From the NCBI GenBank assembly GCA_002441045.1, contig DJWQ01000018.1, forward strand, positions 1 to 33,602: a DNA stretch of 33,602 nucleotides, given 5' to 3'. Origin of the DNA: Firmicutes bacterium UBA6226. Lineage in GTDB: Bacteria > Bacillota_A > Clostridia > Peptostreptococcales > Acidaminobacteraceae. This document shows, in pieces, positions 23,941 through 31,943 of this stretch (positions within the stretch are counted from its first letter, which is position 1; each line of letters begins with the position of its first letter). The translations under genes and the position numbers were made by a program. Below the pieces are notes generated by a model. It made no database searches, was not told the DNA's origin, and worked only from the letters and a program-made list of their open reading frames with translations.

Positions 23941-23997
23941 TATGATATTATAGAAATCAATATAAATATTGATATCGAAATAGAAATAGATATCATA
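23941..23997. promoter_or_regulatory. nested palindromes before the 51-residue membrane protein gene
   Basis: Perfect palindrome ATCAATAT-AA-ATATTGAT (23956-23973) inside a wider inverted repeat TATGATAT (23941-23948) / ATATCATA (23990-23997). It shares ATTGATATCG with the padR-chrA region, so it is a candidate second PadR site controlling the next two genes. Confidence 0.5.
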
Positions 23998-24030
23998 GTA
24001 AAATTCAATTTATCATTAAAGGAGGCTCTA

Positions 24031-24186
24031 ATGGAAAAGTTATTAAAGAAAGCAAAGCGTGAACTGGCTCAAGCAGGTGCATTAAACATCGTCGTGGGTT
24101 CTGTATTATTATCTGTCGCTATTCCTTTAAGTATCTTAAGCATCGTCAGTGGTGCAAAGCTATTAAGTCTTAGAAACAAATTATAA
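24031..24186 (+). CDS. small membrane protein, 51 residues, unknown function
   Basis: Short gene with a very strong ribosome binding site AAAGGAGG five bases before its ATG. The product begins with a basic amphipathic stretch (MEKLLKKAKRELAQAG), then one long hydrophobic segment (about residues 18-45, probably one membrane helix or a helical hairpin) and a basic end SLRNKL. I do not recognise a named family. It lies 97 bases after chrA, behind an operator-like palindrome shared with the padR-chrA region, and two bases before the EamA gene, with which it is probably co-translated. A role in the PadR-controlled transport function is possible but unproven. Confidence 0.75.
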   Translation: MEKLLKKAKRELAQAGALNIVVGSVLLSVAIPLSILSIVSGAKLLSLRNKL

Positions 24187-24188
24187 TC

Positions 24189-25040
24189 ATGAAAAAAAGA
24201 GGCATTATTTATATACTAACTTCTGCATTTTTCTTCTCACTTATGGCTCTTGCCGTAAAAAGCGTTCCCAATCTGCCTCTTGCTGAGAAGGTATTTTTTA
24301 GAAACTTTATTGGACTGATCGCTATTACGATAACGATGCTAAGACAGAAAGTTTCCTTTAAGATTAATTCACCAAGATTGATGTTTTTAAGAGCATTTTT
24401 CGGACTCGCTGGCGTTGGTCTTTATTATGCTGCACTCTCACTTCTACCGTTAGCAGATGCTGTTATATTAAACAAAATATCGCCCATCTTTGTGGTCATT
24501 TTTGCTCTGATTTTTTTAAGAGAGCCCTATTTAAAGGGCCAGGCATGGGTCATATTGCTCGGACTTTTAGGCGCACTTTTGGTCATCAGACCGTCTTTTG
24601 ATGTCAAGATACTTCCTGCATTAATCGCTCTAGCGTCTGCAGTTAGCGCTGGCGCAGCCTATACAGTTGTAAGGCGCTTAACCCAACACGATAAGCCTAC
24701 AGTGATTGTATTTTACTTTTGTCTGTTTTCAAGCATTGTACTTGTACCATTTTTACTAATTGGTGGATTCGTTTTGCCTACTTTTGCAGAAGGACTAGGC
24801 TTGCTTGCAATAGGTCTATTTGCATTAATTGCACAGCTGTTTATGACAAACGCCTATAAATATGCGCCTGCTTCAGAGCTTTCGATCTATAATTACATTG
24901 AAATCGTATTTTCTCTACTTTGGGGCTTATTATTATGGCGAGAATCTCCCGACGTAATAGCAATTTTAGGTGCTGCACTTATCATACTAGCGGGTTATCT
25001 CAACTACAGAATCCAAAATTCTAAAAAAGTGAATTCATAA
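24189..25040 (+). CDS. EamA-family (DMT superfamily) permease
   Basis: A 283-residue protein with about ten hydrophobic helices and the two EamA repeats (about 1-135 and 145-275). Characteristic pieces are FFFSLMALAVK near the N-terminus, YYAALSLLPLADAVILNKISPIF at the end of the first repeat and YNYIEIVFSLLWGLLLWRE in the second. Such permeases export amino acids, sugars or metabolites; the substrate is unknown. No clear ribosome binding site precedes its ATG, which lies two bases after the stop of the 51-residue gene, so translation likely depends on coupling. A strong terminator follows. Confidence 0.9.
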   Translation: MKKRGIIYILTSAFFFSLMALAVKSVPNLPLAEKVFFRNFIGLIAITITMLRQKVSFKINSPRLMFLRAFFGLAGVGLYYAALSLLPLADAVILNKISPIFVVIFALIFLREPYLKGQAWVILLGLLGALLVIRPSFDVKILPALIALASAVSAGAAYTVVRRLTQHDKPTVIVFYFCLFSSIVLVPFLLIGGFVLPTFAEGLGLLAIGLFALIAQLFMTNAYKYAPASELSIYNYIEIVFSLLWGLLLWRESPDVIAILGAALIILAGYLNYRIQNSKKVNS

Positions 25041-25046
25041 CTAAAT

Positions 25047-25077
25047 AATCCTGCTGATCAGCAGGATTTATTTTTTT
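25047..25077 (+). terminator. intrinsic terminator of the EamA gene
   Basis: Perfect nine-base stem AATCCTGCT / AGCAGGATT with loop GATC, followed by TA and seven T (25071-25077). On the minus strand the stem is followed only by a weak T-rich stretch, so end of the iclR operon here is uncertain. Confidence 0.92.
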
Positions 25078-25125
25078 GATTTAATTTAATTAGTTTTAAA
25101 AACATTTGAATTAGTTTGATTTATT

Positions 25126-25935
25126 TTAGTCCCTGTCGGGAGGTAAAATATTTGACTCTGGAAACTTATCTGCACTTCGCGCCAACGTGTTTGCAACCTC
25201 CATTAGCATCGGAGCATACTCGTCAAATTTTTCATCCTTCATGCTTAAAGTAGAACCAGATATGCTGACAGCACCTATGACTCGATCGCCATTGACGATT
25301 GGAACCGCGATACATCTTACACCGTACGCTTCTTCACCATTATCGATTGCAAAGCCTCTATTTCTTATAGCTTCAAGTTCATTAACCAAATCATCATAAT
25401 TAGTGATGGTCGTTGATGTATATTTAGGGAGCCCATAATAATCGACAATTGTTTTAACCTCTTCAGAGGACAGTTTTGAAAGCATCGCTTTACCAACCCC
25501 TGTACAATGCATGTTTAAGGTTTTACCAGTAACAGAATAAGCAACGCTTTTGCTTGCTGGATAGCTCGCTTCAAGATAGAGCACTTTCCCGTCTTTGGGC
25601 ACACAGAAATAAACAATTTCACCTGTACGTTGTTGTAAATCATCTAAAAATGGCATTGCCGTTTCGATGATATTAAATGCTTTGCGTGCACTATAGCTCA
25701 TTTCTAAAATCTCAAGACCAAGATGGTAGAGCTGAGTGTGCTCATCCTTTTCAAGCAATTTGGTAAACTCAAGTGTTTTTAGAAGATTTGACAGCGTACT
25801 TTTAGGCATTTTCGTCTCTTGAACCAATTGATTATACGACCAGTTGGGATTTTTACCTGTAAATAATTTCAAGATACCTGTCGCTTTAATTATTGTATTA
25901 ATTTTCCAAACTTCTACAGTATCTTTCTTACTCAT
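25126..25935 (-). CDS. IclR-family transcriptional regulator
   Basis: A 269-residue regulator: winged helix-turn-helix (about 10-70, with KSTLSNLLKTLEFTKLLEK as recognition region) and a C-terminal IclR effector domain (about 80-255) containing GVGKAMLSKLS and CIAVPIVNGDRVIGAVSISG. Family members include KdgR, the repressor of 2-keto-3-deoxygluconate metabolism. It is the last gene of the operon that holds KDG kinase and aldolases and follows tctA by 25 bases, so it probably senses a pathway intermediate and acts at the operator at 32628-32646 (inference). A GTG start at 25944 is possible, but it is only two bases from GAAAGG; the ATG at 25935 is preferred although its spacing of 11 is long. 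Confidence 0.92.
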   Translation of the reverse strand: MSKKDTVEVWKINTIIKATGILKLFTGKNPNWSYNQLVQETKMPKSTLSNLLKTLEFTKLLEKDEHTQLYHLGLEILEMSYSARKAFNIIETAMPFLDDLQQRTGEIVYFCVPKDGKVLYLEASYPASKSVAYSVTGKTLNMHCTGVGKAMLSKLSSEEVKTIVDYYGLPKYTSTTITNYDDLVNELEAIRNRGFAIDNGEEAYGVRCIAVPIVNGDRVIGAVSISGSTLSMKDEKFDEYAPMLMEVANTLARSADKFPESNILPPDRD

Positions 25936-25960
25936 TTCATACACTGCCTTTCATAAAATT

Positions 25961-27466
25961 TTATACTGCTTTTCTTCTCTTTGATAATTGTCTTTTAACA
26001 GACGGATAAACGAGTGAAATCGTAATGAAAATAAAGATGACTAAAGTAATCGGTCTTGTAAAGAAAATCGCATAGCTACCACGAGACATCACCAGTGCTC
26101 GTCTCATATTGGATTCCAGTAGATTTCCTAAAAGTAACCCTAGAATAAATGGACCAGGCACAAATCCACCTCTTTTAAATAAGAAGCCCAATATTCCTGC
26201 TACTAACATAATCATTACATCAAATACACTATTGTTAAGTGAAAATGCCCCCACGATACAGAAAAGTGTAACGGCAACCCAAACAGTTTCTTTCTTAACA
26301 TTGAGGACTTTAGCTGAAGCCTTTGCAGTTGCAAGCCCTAGAAATAGTATAACAACATTTGCCAAAAGCATCAATAAAATAATTGTTGCGACAAAACTGC
26401 TATTTTCTGTAAACATTTTAGGGCCAGGCTGCATCCCGTACATCATTAGAGAACCAATTAATATCGCACTAACCGCATCTCCAGGAATACCGAGAGTCAA
26501 CATCGTTGTAAGCGCACCGCCCAATACGGCATTATTCGCGGTTGAAGCGACAGCAAGTCCTTCTACAGAACCTTCACCATACTCTTCCGGATGTTTTGAC
26601 ATCTTTTTAGATTGACCCCAAACGATAATAGATGCTATATCGCCACCTGCAGCTGGTATTGCCCCGATAAAGCTGCCTACTGCACCTGCGATCACACTTG
26701 GACGAATTAAGCTGATAAATTGATTCTTAGTTGGTAAGACACGCCCAAGTTTAAGATTTTGTTTCTTCTGTGCTTCTTCAATCGCTTCAACTTCTCTATC
26801 TCGTTCATAGATTTGGTTGAGTACCTCGCCGATACCAAACATACCAATCATGACAGGTAAGAAAGTTACACCTGCGATAAGATCTGTACTCCCAAATGTA
26901 AATCGTTTAACTGCCAAGATAGGATCAAGCCCTATAGTAGAAACTAAAACGCCAGCTAAGCCAACGATCAAGCCTTTAATGACCGATTTTTCTGAAACTG
27001 CGATCATCATTGACATCCCTAAAAGAGCTACTGCGAAGTATTCAGTTGGACCAAATTTGATAGCAAATCTTGCTATTGGGAATGAGAAAAACATAAGCAT
27101 CAAAGTACTAAAAACACCACCGAAAACAGAATATATAACGTTGATCCCTAGCGCAAGACCACCCTGCCCTTTAGTATAGAGCTTATAGCCATCTAACGAT
27201 TGCATAATCGATGCTGGCGTCCCTGGTGTATTAACTAAAATAGCAGAGATTCCCCCTGCAAAAATTGCTGAATTCCATACCCCTATTAGCATTGCAAAGC
27301 CTTCATTTGGCGCAAGCCAAAATGTCAGTGGTGTCAAGATTGCGATCGCCATAGTCGCTGAAAGTCCCGGTAACGCTCCAACAACCGTTCCTATAATTGC
27401 ACCTGCTAACAGGTAAAACATAACATTTAAATGTAACACTTGGTCAAAAGCTGCTGCCCATTCCAT
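25961..27466 (-). CDS. tctA: tripartite tricarboxylate transporter, large membrane subunit TctA
   Basis: A 501-residue protein with about 11-12 hydrophobic helices, the large permease of a TTT system. Family motifs: VVGALPGLSATMAIAILTPL (about 24-43), IPAAGGDIASIIVWGQSKKM (about 268-287) and TLGIPGDAVSAIL (about 322-334). With TctB and the binding protein TctC it imports a carboxylate, driven by an ion gradient. AAGGAGG precedes the ATG. The gap to tctB is 11 bases. The substrate is likely a sugar acid or its derivative given the linked aldolases and KDG kinase (inference). Confidence 0.95.
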   Translation of the reverse strand: MEWAAAFDQVLHLNVMFYLLAGAIIGTVVGALPGLSATMAIAILTPLTFWLAPNEGFAMLIGVWNSAIFAGGISAILVNTPGTPASIMQSLDGYKLYTKGQGGLALGINVIYSVFGGVFSTLMLMFFSFPIARFAIKFGPTEYFAVALLGMSMMIAVSEKSVIKGLIVGLAGVLVSTIGLDPILAVKRFTFGSTDLIAGVTFLPVMIGMFGIGEVLNQIYERDREVEAIEEAQKKQNLKLGRVLPTKNQFISLIRPSVIAGAVGSFIGAIPAAGGDIASIIVWGQSKKMSKHPEEYGEGSVEGLAVASTANNAVLGGALTTMLTLGIPGDAVSAILIGSLMMYGMQPGPKMFTENSSFVATIILLMLLANVVILFLGLATAKASAKVLNVKKETVWVAVTLFCIVGAFSLNNSVFDVMIMLVAGILGFLFKRGGFVPGPFILGLLLGNLLESNMRRALVMSRGSYAIFFTRPITLVIFIFITISLVYPSVKRQLSKRRKAV

Positions 27467-27477
27467 AATGATCCTCC

Positions 27478-27933
27478 TTACATGACAAACTGAATTTTAA
27501 GGCCAGCGGTAAATATCGCGTAAATCAAAAGGACAAAAACAGCAGAAAAACCGATTGTGAAAATCCAGCTTCTTTTAAAGTACCAATTGATGCTAAATGC
27601 AGCGATAAATGTCGCTATATAATAACCGACCAGTTTCCACAGAAGAATATAGACCAATATGATAAACGTCATCACGATAGCATTACGTACATTTTCACGA
27701 TTTGCGACGGTTTTTTCTTGGGGCTCTGTCAGTTTCTTAAATTGTATAAATGCTGTGATGAATAAGATTATTCCTAAAATTACGATGCCAAGGCCCATAA
27801 AGAAAGGAAAAAAACCAGCACCTGGAACACCATCTGATGTCGTTGAAGATAAACCTAAATCTAACGAAGGTTTTATAAACAACCCACCTAAAATGATAAA
27901 TATGATACTGGAAATCATGTTCTTTTTATACAT
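27478..27933 (-). CDS. tctB: tripartite tricarboxylate transporter, small membrane subunit TctB
   Basis: A 151-residue protein with four hydrophobic helices, typical of TctB: an N-terminal helix MISSIIFIILGGLFI, a glycine/proline stretch DGVPGAGFFPFFMG (about 34-47), and two C-terminal helices. It is the small membrane partner of TctA. AAAGGAG lies six bases before its ATG. It is separated from tctC by 131 bases that contain a stable hairpin, which may set different levels for the binding protein and the membrane subunits. Confidence 0.9.
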   Translation of the reverse strand: MYKKNMISSIIFIILGGLFIKPSLDLGLSSTTSDGVPGAGFFPFFMGLGIVILGIILFITAFIQFKKLTEPQEKTVANRENVRNAIVMTFIILVYILLWKLVGYYIATFIAAFSINWYFKRSWIFTIGFSAVFVLLIYAIFTAGLKIQFVM

Positions 27934-28004
27934 ATTTGGCTCCTTTGTTCTAAGATTTCAACTTAAATATGGTCTTATATTAAAAACTACATTTATACAG
28001 TTGA

Positions 28005-28029
28005 AAGGATGATTCCACGAATCACCCTT
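28005..28029 (-). other. intercistronic hairpin between tctC and tctB
   Basis: Eleven-base stem on the minus strand with one G-U pair (arms 28029-28019 and 28015-28005) and a three-base loop. No T-run follows, so it is unlikely to be a full terminator; it may protect the 3' end of the upstream tctC message. Confidence 0.6.
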
Positions 28030-28064
28030 CCACACTGAATGATTAAACCATATTGACTTAAATA

Positions 28065-29030
28065 CTATTGTACAATACCTAAACTTGGAATTAACTCAGA
28101 AAATTTGTCTAATTGTACTTTAGCGTAGCTATTCATATCAGAACCGTTCATATAAGCGTGCTCAAATCCTCTCTCAGCTAAAAGGTTCTTGATGTTATCA
28201 CTATTTAAAGCTGTTTCAGAAGCTTCTTCTAATTTTTTAACGACGTCTTCTGGTGTATCTTTAGGTACTGCAAATGCGCCCCAGCCTTGTGCTACTATGT
28301 CGATGCCAAGTTCTTTAGCCGTTGGAATATCAGGTAAAATTGATGATCTTTCTTCACCTAATACCGCTAACACTTTAAAGTCACCGCTTTCAACACCTGA
28401 TTGAACTTCTGATGGGCTTACTGTAACCGCTTGGATATTATCACCCATTAAAGCAGCAATTGCAGGGGCTGCACCTTCAAATGGAACATGTGTAAATTTT
28501 GCACCTGAATTATCTTCTAATAATGCTGCAGAAATATGCCAGATCGAACCCGTTCCTGAGTTACCTACTTGCACTTCACCTGGATGCTCTTTTGCATAAG
28601 TTAAGAACTCTTCTAAAGTATTCCAAGGTGCATCACTTCTTACAGTAACTGCAGCTGGAATCGTCATTGCTCGACCGATGAAAGTAAAATCATCACTTGT
28701 AATATCTGTTAAACCCAATGATTTAATCATTGTTGATTCTACAGGCATGTAAGCTATTGTATAGCCATCTGCCTTGCTATTTTTAACGGCTTCAAGACCA
28801 ACTGCTCCTGATGCACCTGTTTTATTCGTAACGACAATTGAAGTACCGATTGCTTTCTCAAGCTCTTGTGCATAAAGTCTAGCAACTGTATCAGATGCAC
28901 CACCTGGAGAATAAGGAACGACGATTGTAATAATTTTATTAGGAAACTCGTCTTTACCTGTTGAACAACCTGCAAATAAACCCATAATCAAAATTAATCC
29001 TAGAACCAAACTTAAAACTCTCTTTGACAT
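28065..29030 (-). CDS. tctC: tripartite tricarboxylate transporter substrate-binding lipoprotein TctC
   Basis: A 321-residue extracytoplasmic binding protein. Signal peptide with lipobox F-A-G-C (Cys22) anchors it to the membrane. The mature part has the TctC (Bug) family start ITIVVPYSPGGASDTVAR (about 34-51), the ligand-loop segments NKTGASGAVG and GTGSIWH, and PFEGAAPAIAALMGDNIQ. It captures the substrate for TctAB. A GTG at 29042 is rejected because GGAGG sits five bases before the ATG at 29030. It follows the DapA-family gene by 12 bases, the usual linkage of TTT systems with their catabolic enzymes. Confidence 0.95.
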   Translation of the reverse strand: MSKRVLSLVLGLILIMGLFAGCSTGKDEFPNKIITIVVPYSPGGASDTVARLYAQELEKAIGTSIVVTNKTGASGAVGLEAVKNSKADGYTIAYMPVESTMIKSLGLTDITSDDFTFIGRAMTIPAAVTVRSDAPWNTLEEFLTYAKEHPGEVQVGNSGTGSIWHISAALLEDNSGAKFTHVPFEGAAPAIAALMGDNIQAVTVSPSEVQSGVESGDFKVLAVLGEERSSILPDIPTAKELGIDIVAQGWGAFAVPKDTPEDVVKKLEEASETALNSDNIKNLLAERGFEHAYMNGSDMNSYAKVQLDKFSELIPSLGIVQ

Positions 29031-29042
29031 GTTAACCTCCAC

Positions 29043-29948
29043 CTATTTTATTTGTTTAAATACTTCTAAGTGCTTTTGCACCACTTTTGTGTAATGCGTT
29101 TTTTCATTTTCATTAATGGTCTTCAGTGGTTTCCTCATAAATCCCCCCTTTAAACCTCTCACATCCAACGCATGCTTGAAAATGCTCATGTCTGACCCTG
29201 CTTTCAAATCGACGACAACATCGTGTGCAATGTTGTGCCAACGCTTAGCTGTTTCAAAATCCCCTCTTGTAAATGCTTTATATACATTGACAAATGGTTC
29301 TGGCATAGGACAAGAAACACCTGATACAGTCCCATCACAACCAATCGCCAAAGAAGACAAAAATAATCGATCCAGACCAACAACGACTGAAAAATCACCG
29401 TTATTGACCTTTAAATACTCACAAATCCTATGCATATCTTGATAGCTGTATTTGATACCGATAATGTTTTTCGAACGCTTTGCACATTCTTCTGCAACAT
29501 ATGCACTAATGTCATTACTTGCGCATTGTGGGATGCCATACAAATAAACTGGAAAATGATTGGGCACATTTGATGCTACCTCTAGAAAATAATCTATCAT
29601 TGCTTCATCATTCACGTGGAAATAGCTTGGCGTAACAACACCGATACCATCTGCTCCAATTTCAAAGGCATGTTTTGCAAGCTCTACGGTATCCTTTGTT
29701 GTCATTGCACCGACTTGAATGTAAACCGTAACACGACCCGCTGCTGCATTCACAACGGTTTCAGCTATAAGCTTTCTTTCTTCTACTGATAACAAGTGCA
29801 TTTCTCCAGTTGTCCCACATGGATAAAGACAATTGACACCACTCTCTACTAAAAACTCTGTCAACGCTTGCATACCACTGACGTCTACTTGATCATTTTC
29901 ATCAAAGCACGTTGTCATAGCAGTAATTACACCCTTTAACTTTTTCAT
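29043..29948 (-). CDS. DapA/N-acetylneuraminate lyase-family aldolase or dehydratase
   Basis: A 301-residue TIM-barrel enzyme that uses Schiff-base chemistry. The family residues are present: GTTGE (45-49), Tyr137 in LYGIP and Lys166 in IGIKYS. The Arg that true dihydrodipicolinate synthase has just after the LYNVP motif is missing (here IPQCASND), so it is not expected to make dihydrodipicolinate. In context with KDG kinase and two KDPG-type aldolases it could be a keto-deoxy sugar acid aldolase or dehydratase. GAGGTG six bases before ATG 29948 sets the start; GTG at 29957 is rejected. It begins five bases after the aldolase-VOC fusion stop. Confidence 0.9.
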   Translation of the reverse strand: MKKLKGVITAMTTCFDENDQVDVSGMQALTEFLVESGVNCLYPCGTTGEMHLLSVEERKLIAETVVNAAAGRVTVYIQVGAMTTKDTVELAKHAFEIGADGIGVVTPSYFHVNDEAMIDYFLEVASNVPNHFPVYLYGIPQCASNDISAYVAEECAKRSKNIIGIKYSYQDMHRICEYLKVNNGDFSVVVGLDRLFLSSLAIGCDGTVSGVSCPMPEPFVNVYKAFTRGDFETAKRWHNIAHDVVVDLKAGSDMSIFKHALDVRGLKGGFMRKPLKTINENEKTHYTKVVQKHLEVFKQIK

Positions 29949-29953
29949 CGCTT

Positions 29954-30913
29954 TCACCTCATCAAATGAATTGCAAACCCACCAAAGGATTCTTTTAAAT
30001 AGGCAACCTTTATTTTACCATGAGAATCATATGCGACCGTATCCTCTATAAAAGTCACGCCTCTTTTAGAGAGGTAATGATAAGCTCTATCAACATCATC
30101 AGATGCTATGCCAATATGACCCTTATCACCATGGTAATTAAACTTCATGACCTCAACATCACTACCAACCATGACAGATTTGCTACCATTCCTTATCGTT
30201 TTACCGAATAATGATGCCATCTGACCCGCTAGTGAAAAAGCATCATTTTCTGAATCCATGTTAATGCCCACATGCTTGGTTCTAAAATTGAATTGCTTTA
30301 AAATGGTTTGACCTACTGACTCAGATACCTTGATGAAATCTTTGTTTTCCAGTGCTGACTTATCGAGCATAAATCCGCCACCGACAGCAGTGACACAAGG
30401 TAAGTTCAAATAAGATTTGAAATTATCCTGTGTGATTCCTCCTGTGGGAATAAATTTCATCGTCCTAAACGCCCCAGAATATAGTTCAAGTGCATTTACA
30501 CCGCCTAGTGACTCAGCAGGAAAAAATTTAACGCAATCTAAACCGAGCTTTTCAGCTAAGGCTATTTCTTTAGCGCTGGATACTGCAGGCACTACAGGTA
30601 GGTTCTTTTTAATACAATAGTCAACAACAGCTTCATCCCAATATGGTAATACGAAGAATGAAGCACCTGCTTCAAGTGTACGCTCAACATCTTCAATGGA
30701 TTTAATTGTACCTGCGCCGACTATAAAACTGGGATAACTTTCTTTGATCGCCTTTATGGCATCTATTGATGCATTCGACCTCAGCATGACTTCAATTACG
30801 TTGATGCCATGCAGATCAAGAGCCTTTACGGTCTTGACTGCTGACTCAACATCTTTGAAAGAGACTGTGGGGAGAATGCCAGTCTTACTAATTTCTAAAA
30901 GTGGATGCATCAT
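29954..30913 (-). CDS. KDPG/KHG aldolase fused to a C-terminal VOC domain
   Basis: A 319-residue two-domain protein. Residues 1 to about 205 are a class I KDPG/KHG aldolase: Glu41 and Arg45 in VIEVMLRS, GAGTI (66-70), the Schiff-base Lys129 in CVKFFPAE and PTGGI (156-160). It splits 2-keto-3-deoxy-6-phosphogluconate to pyruvate and glyceraldehyde-3-phosphate. Residues about 212-319 are a VOC/glyoxalase-like module with the paired KHVGI (His214) and GHIGIASDDVDRAYHYL (His266) elements and a FAIHLM end. What the VOC part does is not known; it may bind a metal and act on a related keto acid. AGGAAGGG lies seven bases before the ATG, which overlaps the kdgK stop codon. Confidence 0.9.
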   Translation of the reverse strand: MMHPLLEISKTGILPTVSFKDVESAVKTVKALDLHGINVIEVMLRSNASIDAIKAIKESYPSFIVGAGTIKSIEDVERTLEAGASFFVLPYWDEAVVDYCIKKNLPVVPAVSSAKEIALAEKLGLDCVKFFPAESLGGVNALELYSGAFRTMKFIPTGGITQDNFKSYLNLPCVTAVGGGFMLDKSALENKDFIKVSESVGQTILKQFNFRTKHVGINMDSENDAFSLAGQMASLFGKTIRNGSKSVMVGSDVEVMKFNYHGDKGHIGIASDDVDRAYHYLSKRGVTFIEDTVAYDSHGKIKVAYLKESFGGFAIHLMR

Positions 30914-31932
30914 CTTTGAACCCTTCCTGAACCATCACCGTTCATTAAGTTGGTGATTTCATCAACAGTAACGAGATTAAAATCAAGTTCAATGCTATGC
31001 TTCAAGCAAGATGCTGCAACTGCGAACTCTACTGATTTTTGAGGATCATACTGATTAAGTATGGCATAGATCAGACCCGATGCAAAAGAATCTCCGCCTC
31101 CAACACGATCGACAATTCTAATATCATACTCTTTTGAATGGAAGGTTTCACTATTGTGATAAAGAAGTCCAGACCATTTGTTATCAGAGGCAGAAATACT
31201 TTTTCTTAAAGTTGTAGCAACGTATTTGAAACCGTAAGTGTCTCTGAGTTGTTTCGCAACCTTTGAGTACGAATCAAAATCCAACTCACCTTGAGTAACA
31301 TCAGATTCACCCGCTTTTATACCAAGCACTTTTTCGGTATCTTCCTCATTACCGATAAGAACATCAACATTCTTTACTAGCTCTTTCATCACCGATTGTG
31401 CTTGCTCAGGCGTCCATAAATTTTTTCTGTAGTTAAGGTCACAGAAAACAAGTGCGCCTTTTCTCTTTGCGACCTTACACGCATCCTCTATAATTACAGG
31501 AAGATTTTTACCAAGGGCTGCCGTTATACCAGTAAAGATAAATGCGTCAGCACCTTCTAATATCGCTTCCCAATCAAAATCTTTACGATTCGCTTCTGAA
31601 ATTGCTGTGTTTTTACGATCGTAAATGACCTTAGATGCTCTTTGTGACGCTCCCTTTTCAATATAGTAAACGCCGATTCTCTCACCACCAAAAGTGATAT
31701 GATCCACGCCAGCACCAAACTTTTTCATCGTTGCAATTGCTGCCTTAGAAATATCATTATCAGGTAATTTGGTTACGACTTCTGTCTGCATACCAAATTG
31801 TGCGAGTGCTACTGCGACATTTGCCTCAGCACCTGTATAATTTACCATCATTTTATCGGCTTGTAAAAATCTTAAATAACCTTCTGTTCCAAGCCTTAAC
31901 ATAATTTCACCAAAACATACTACTTTTTTCAT
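30910..31932 (-). CDS. kdgK: 2-keto-3-deoxygluconate kinase (PfkB family)
   Basis: A 340-residue ribokinase-like sugar kinase. The N-terminal VCFGEIMLRL and TGAEANVAVALA (about 33-44) are typical of KDG kinases, and the active-site Asp281 lies in DRVGGGDSFASG. It phosphorylates 2-keto-3-deoxygluconate with ATP to KDPG, the substrate of the aldolases encoded on either side. Two adjacent ATG codons (31935, 31932) could serve; the second is better spaced from GGAGG. The stop overlaps the next start. Another 2-keto-3-deoxy or related sugar acid as true substrate is possible. Confidence 0.88.
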   Translation of the reverse strand: MKKVVCFGEIMLRLGTEGYLRFLQADKMMVNYTGAEANVAVALAQFGMQTEVVTKLPDNDISKAAIATMKKFGAGVDHITFGGERIGVYYIEKGASQRASKVIYDRKNTAISEANRKDFDWEAILEGADAFIFTGITAALGKNLPVIIEDACKVAKRKGALVFCDLNYRKNLWTPEQAQSVMKELVKNVDVLIGNEEDTEKVLGIKAGESDVTQGELDFDSYSKVAKQLRDTYGFKYVATTLRKSISASDNKWSGLLYHNSETFHSKEYDIRIVDRVGGGDSFASGLIYAILNQYDPQKSVEFAVAASCLKHSIELDFNLVTVDEITNLMNGDGSGRVQR

Positions 31933-31943
31933 CATGCCTCCAA

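Noticed and set aside
26109..27179. Long plus-strand frames opposite tctA and similar frames opposite other genes
   Set aside because: They lie antisense to clearly conserved genes, lack good ribosome binding sites and show no recognisable domain.
29043..29948. DapA as a lysine-pathway dihydrodipicolinate synthase
   Set aside because: The carboxylate-binding Arg after the Tyr motif is missing and the operon is catabolic.
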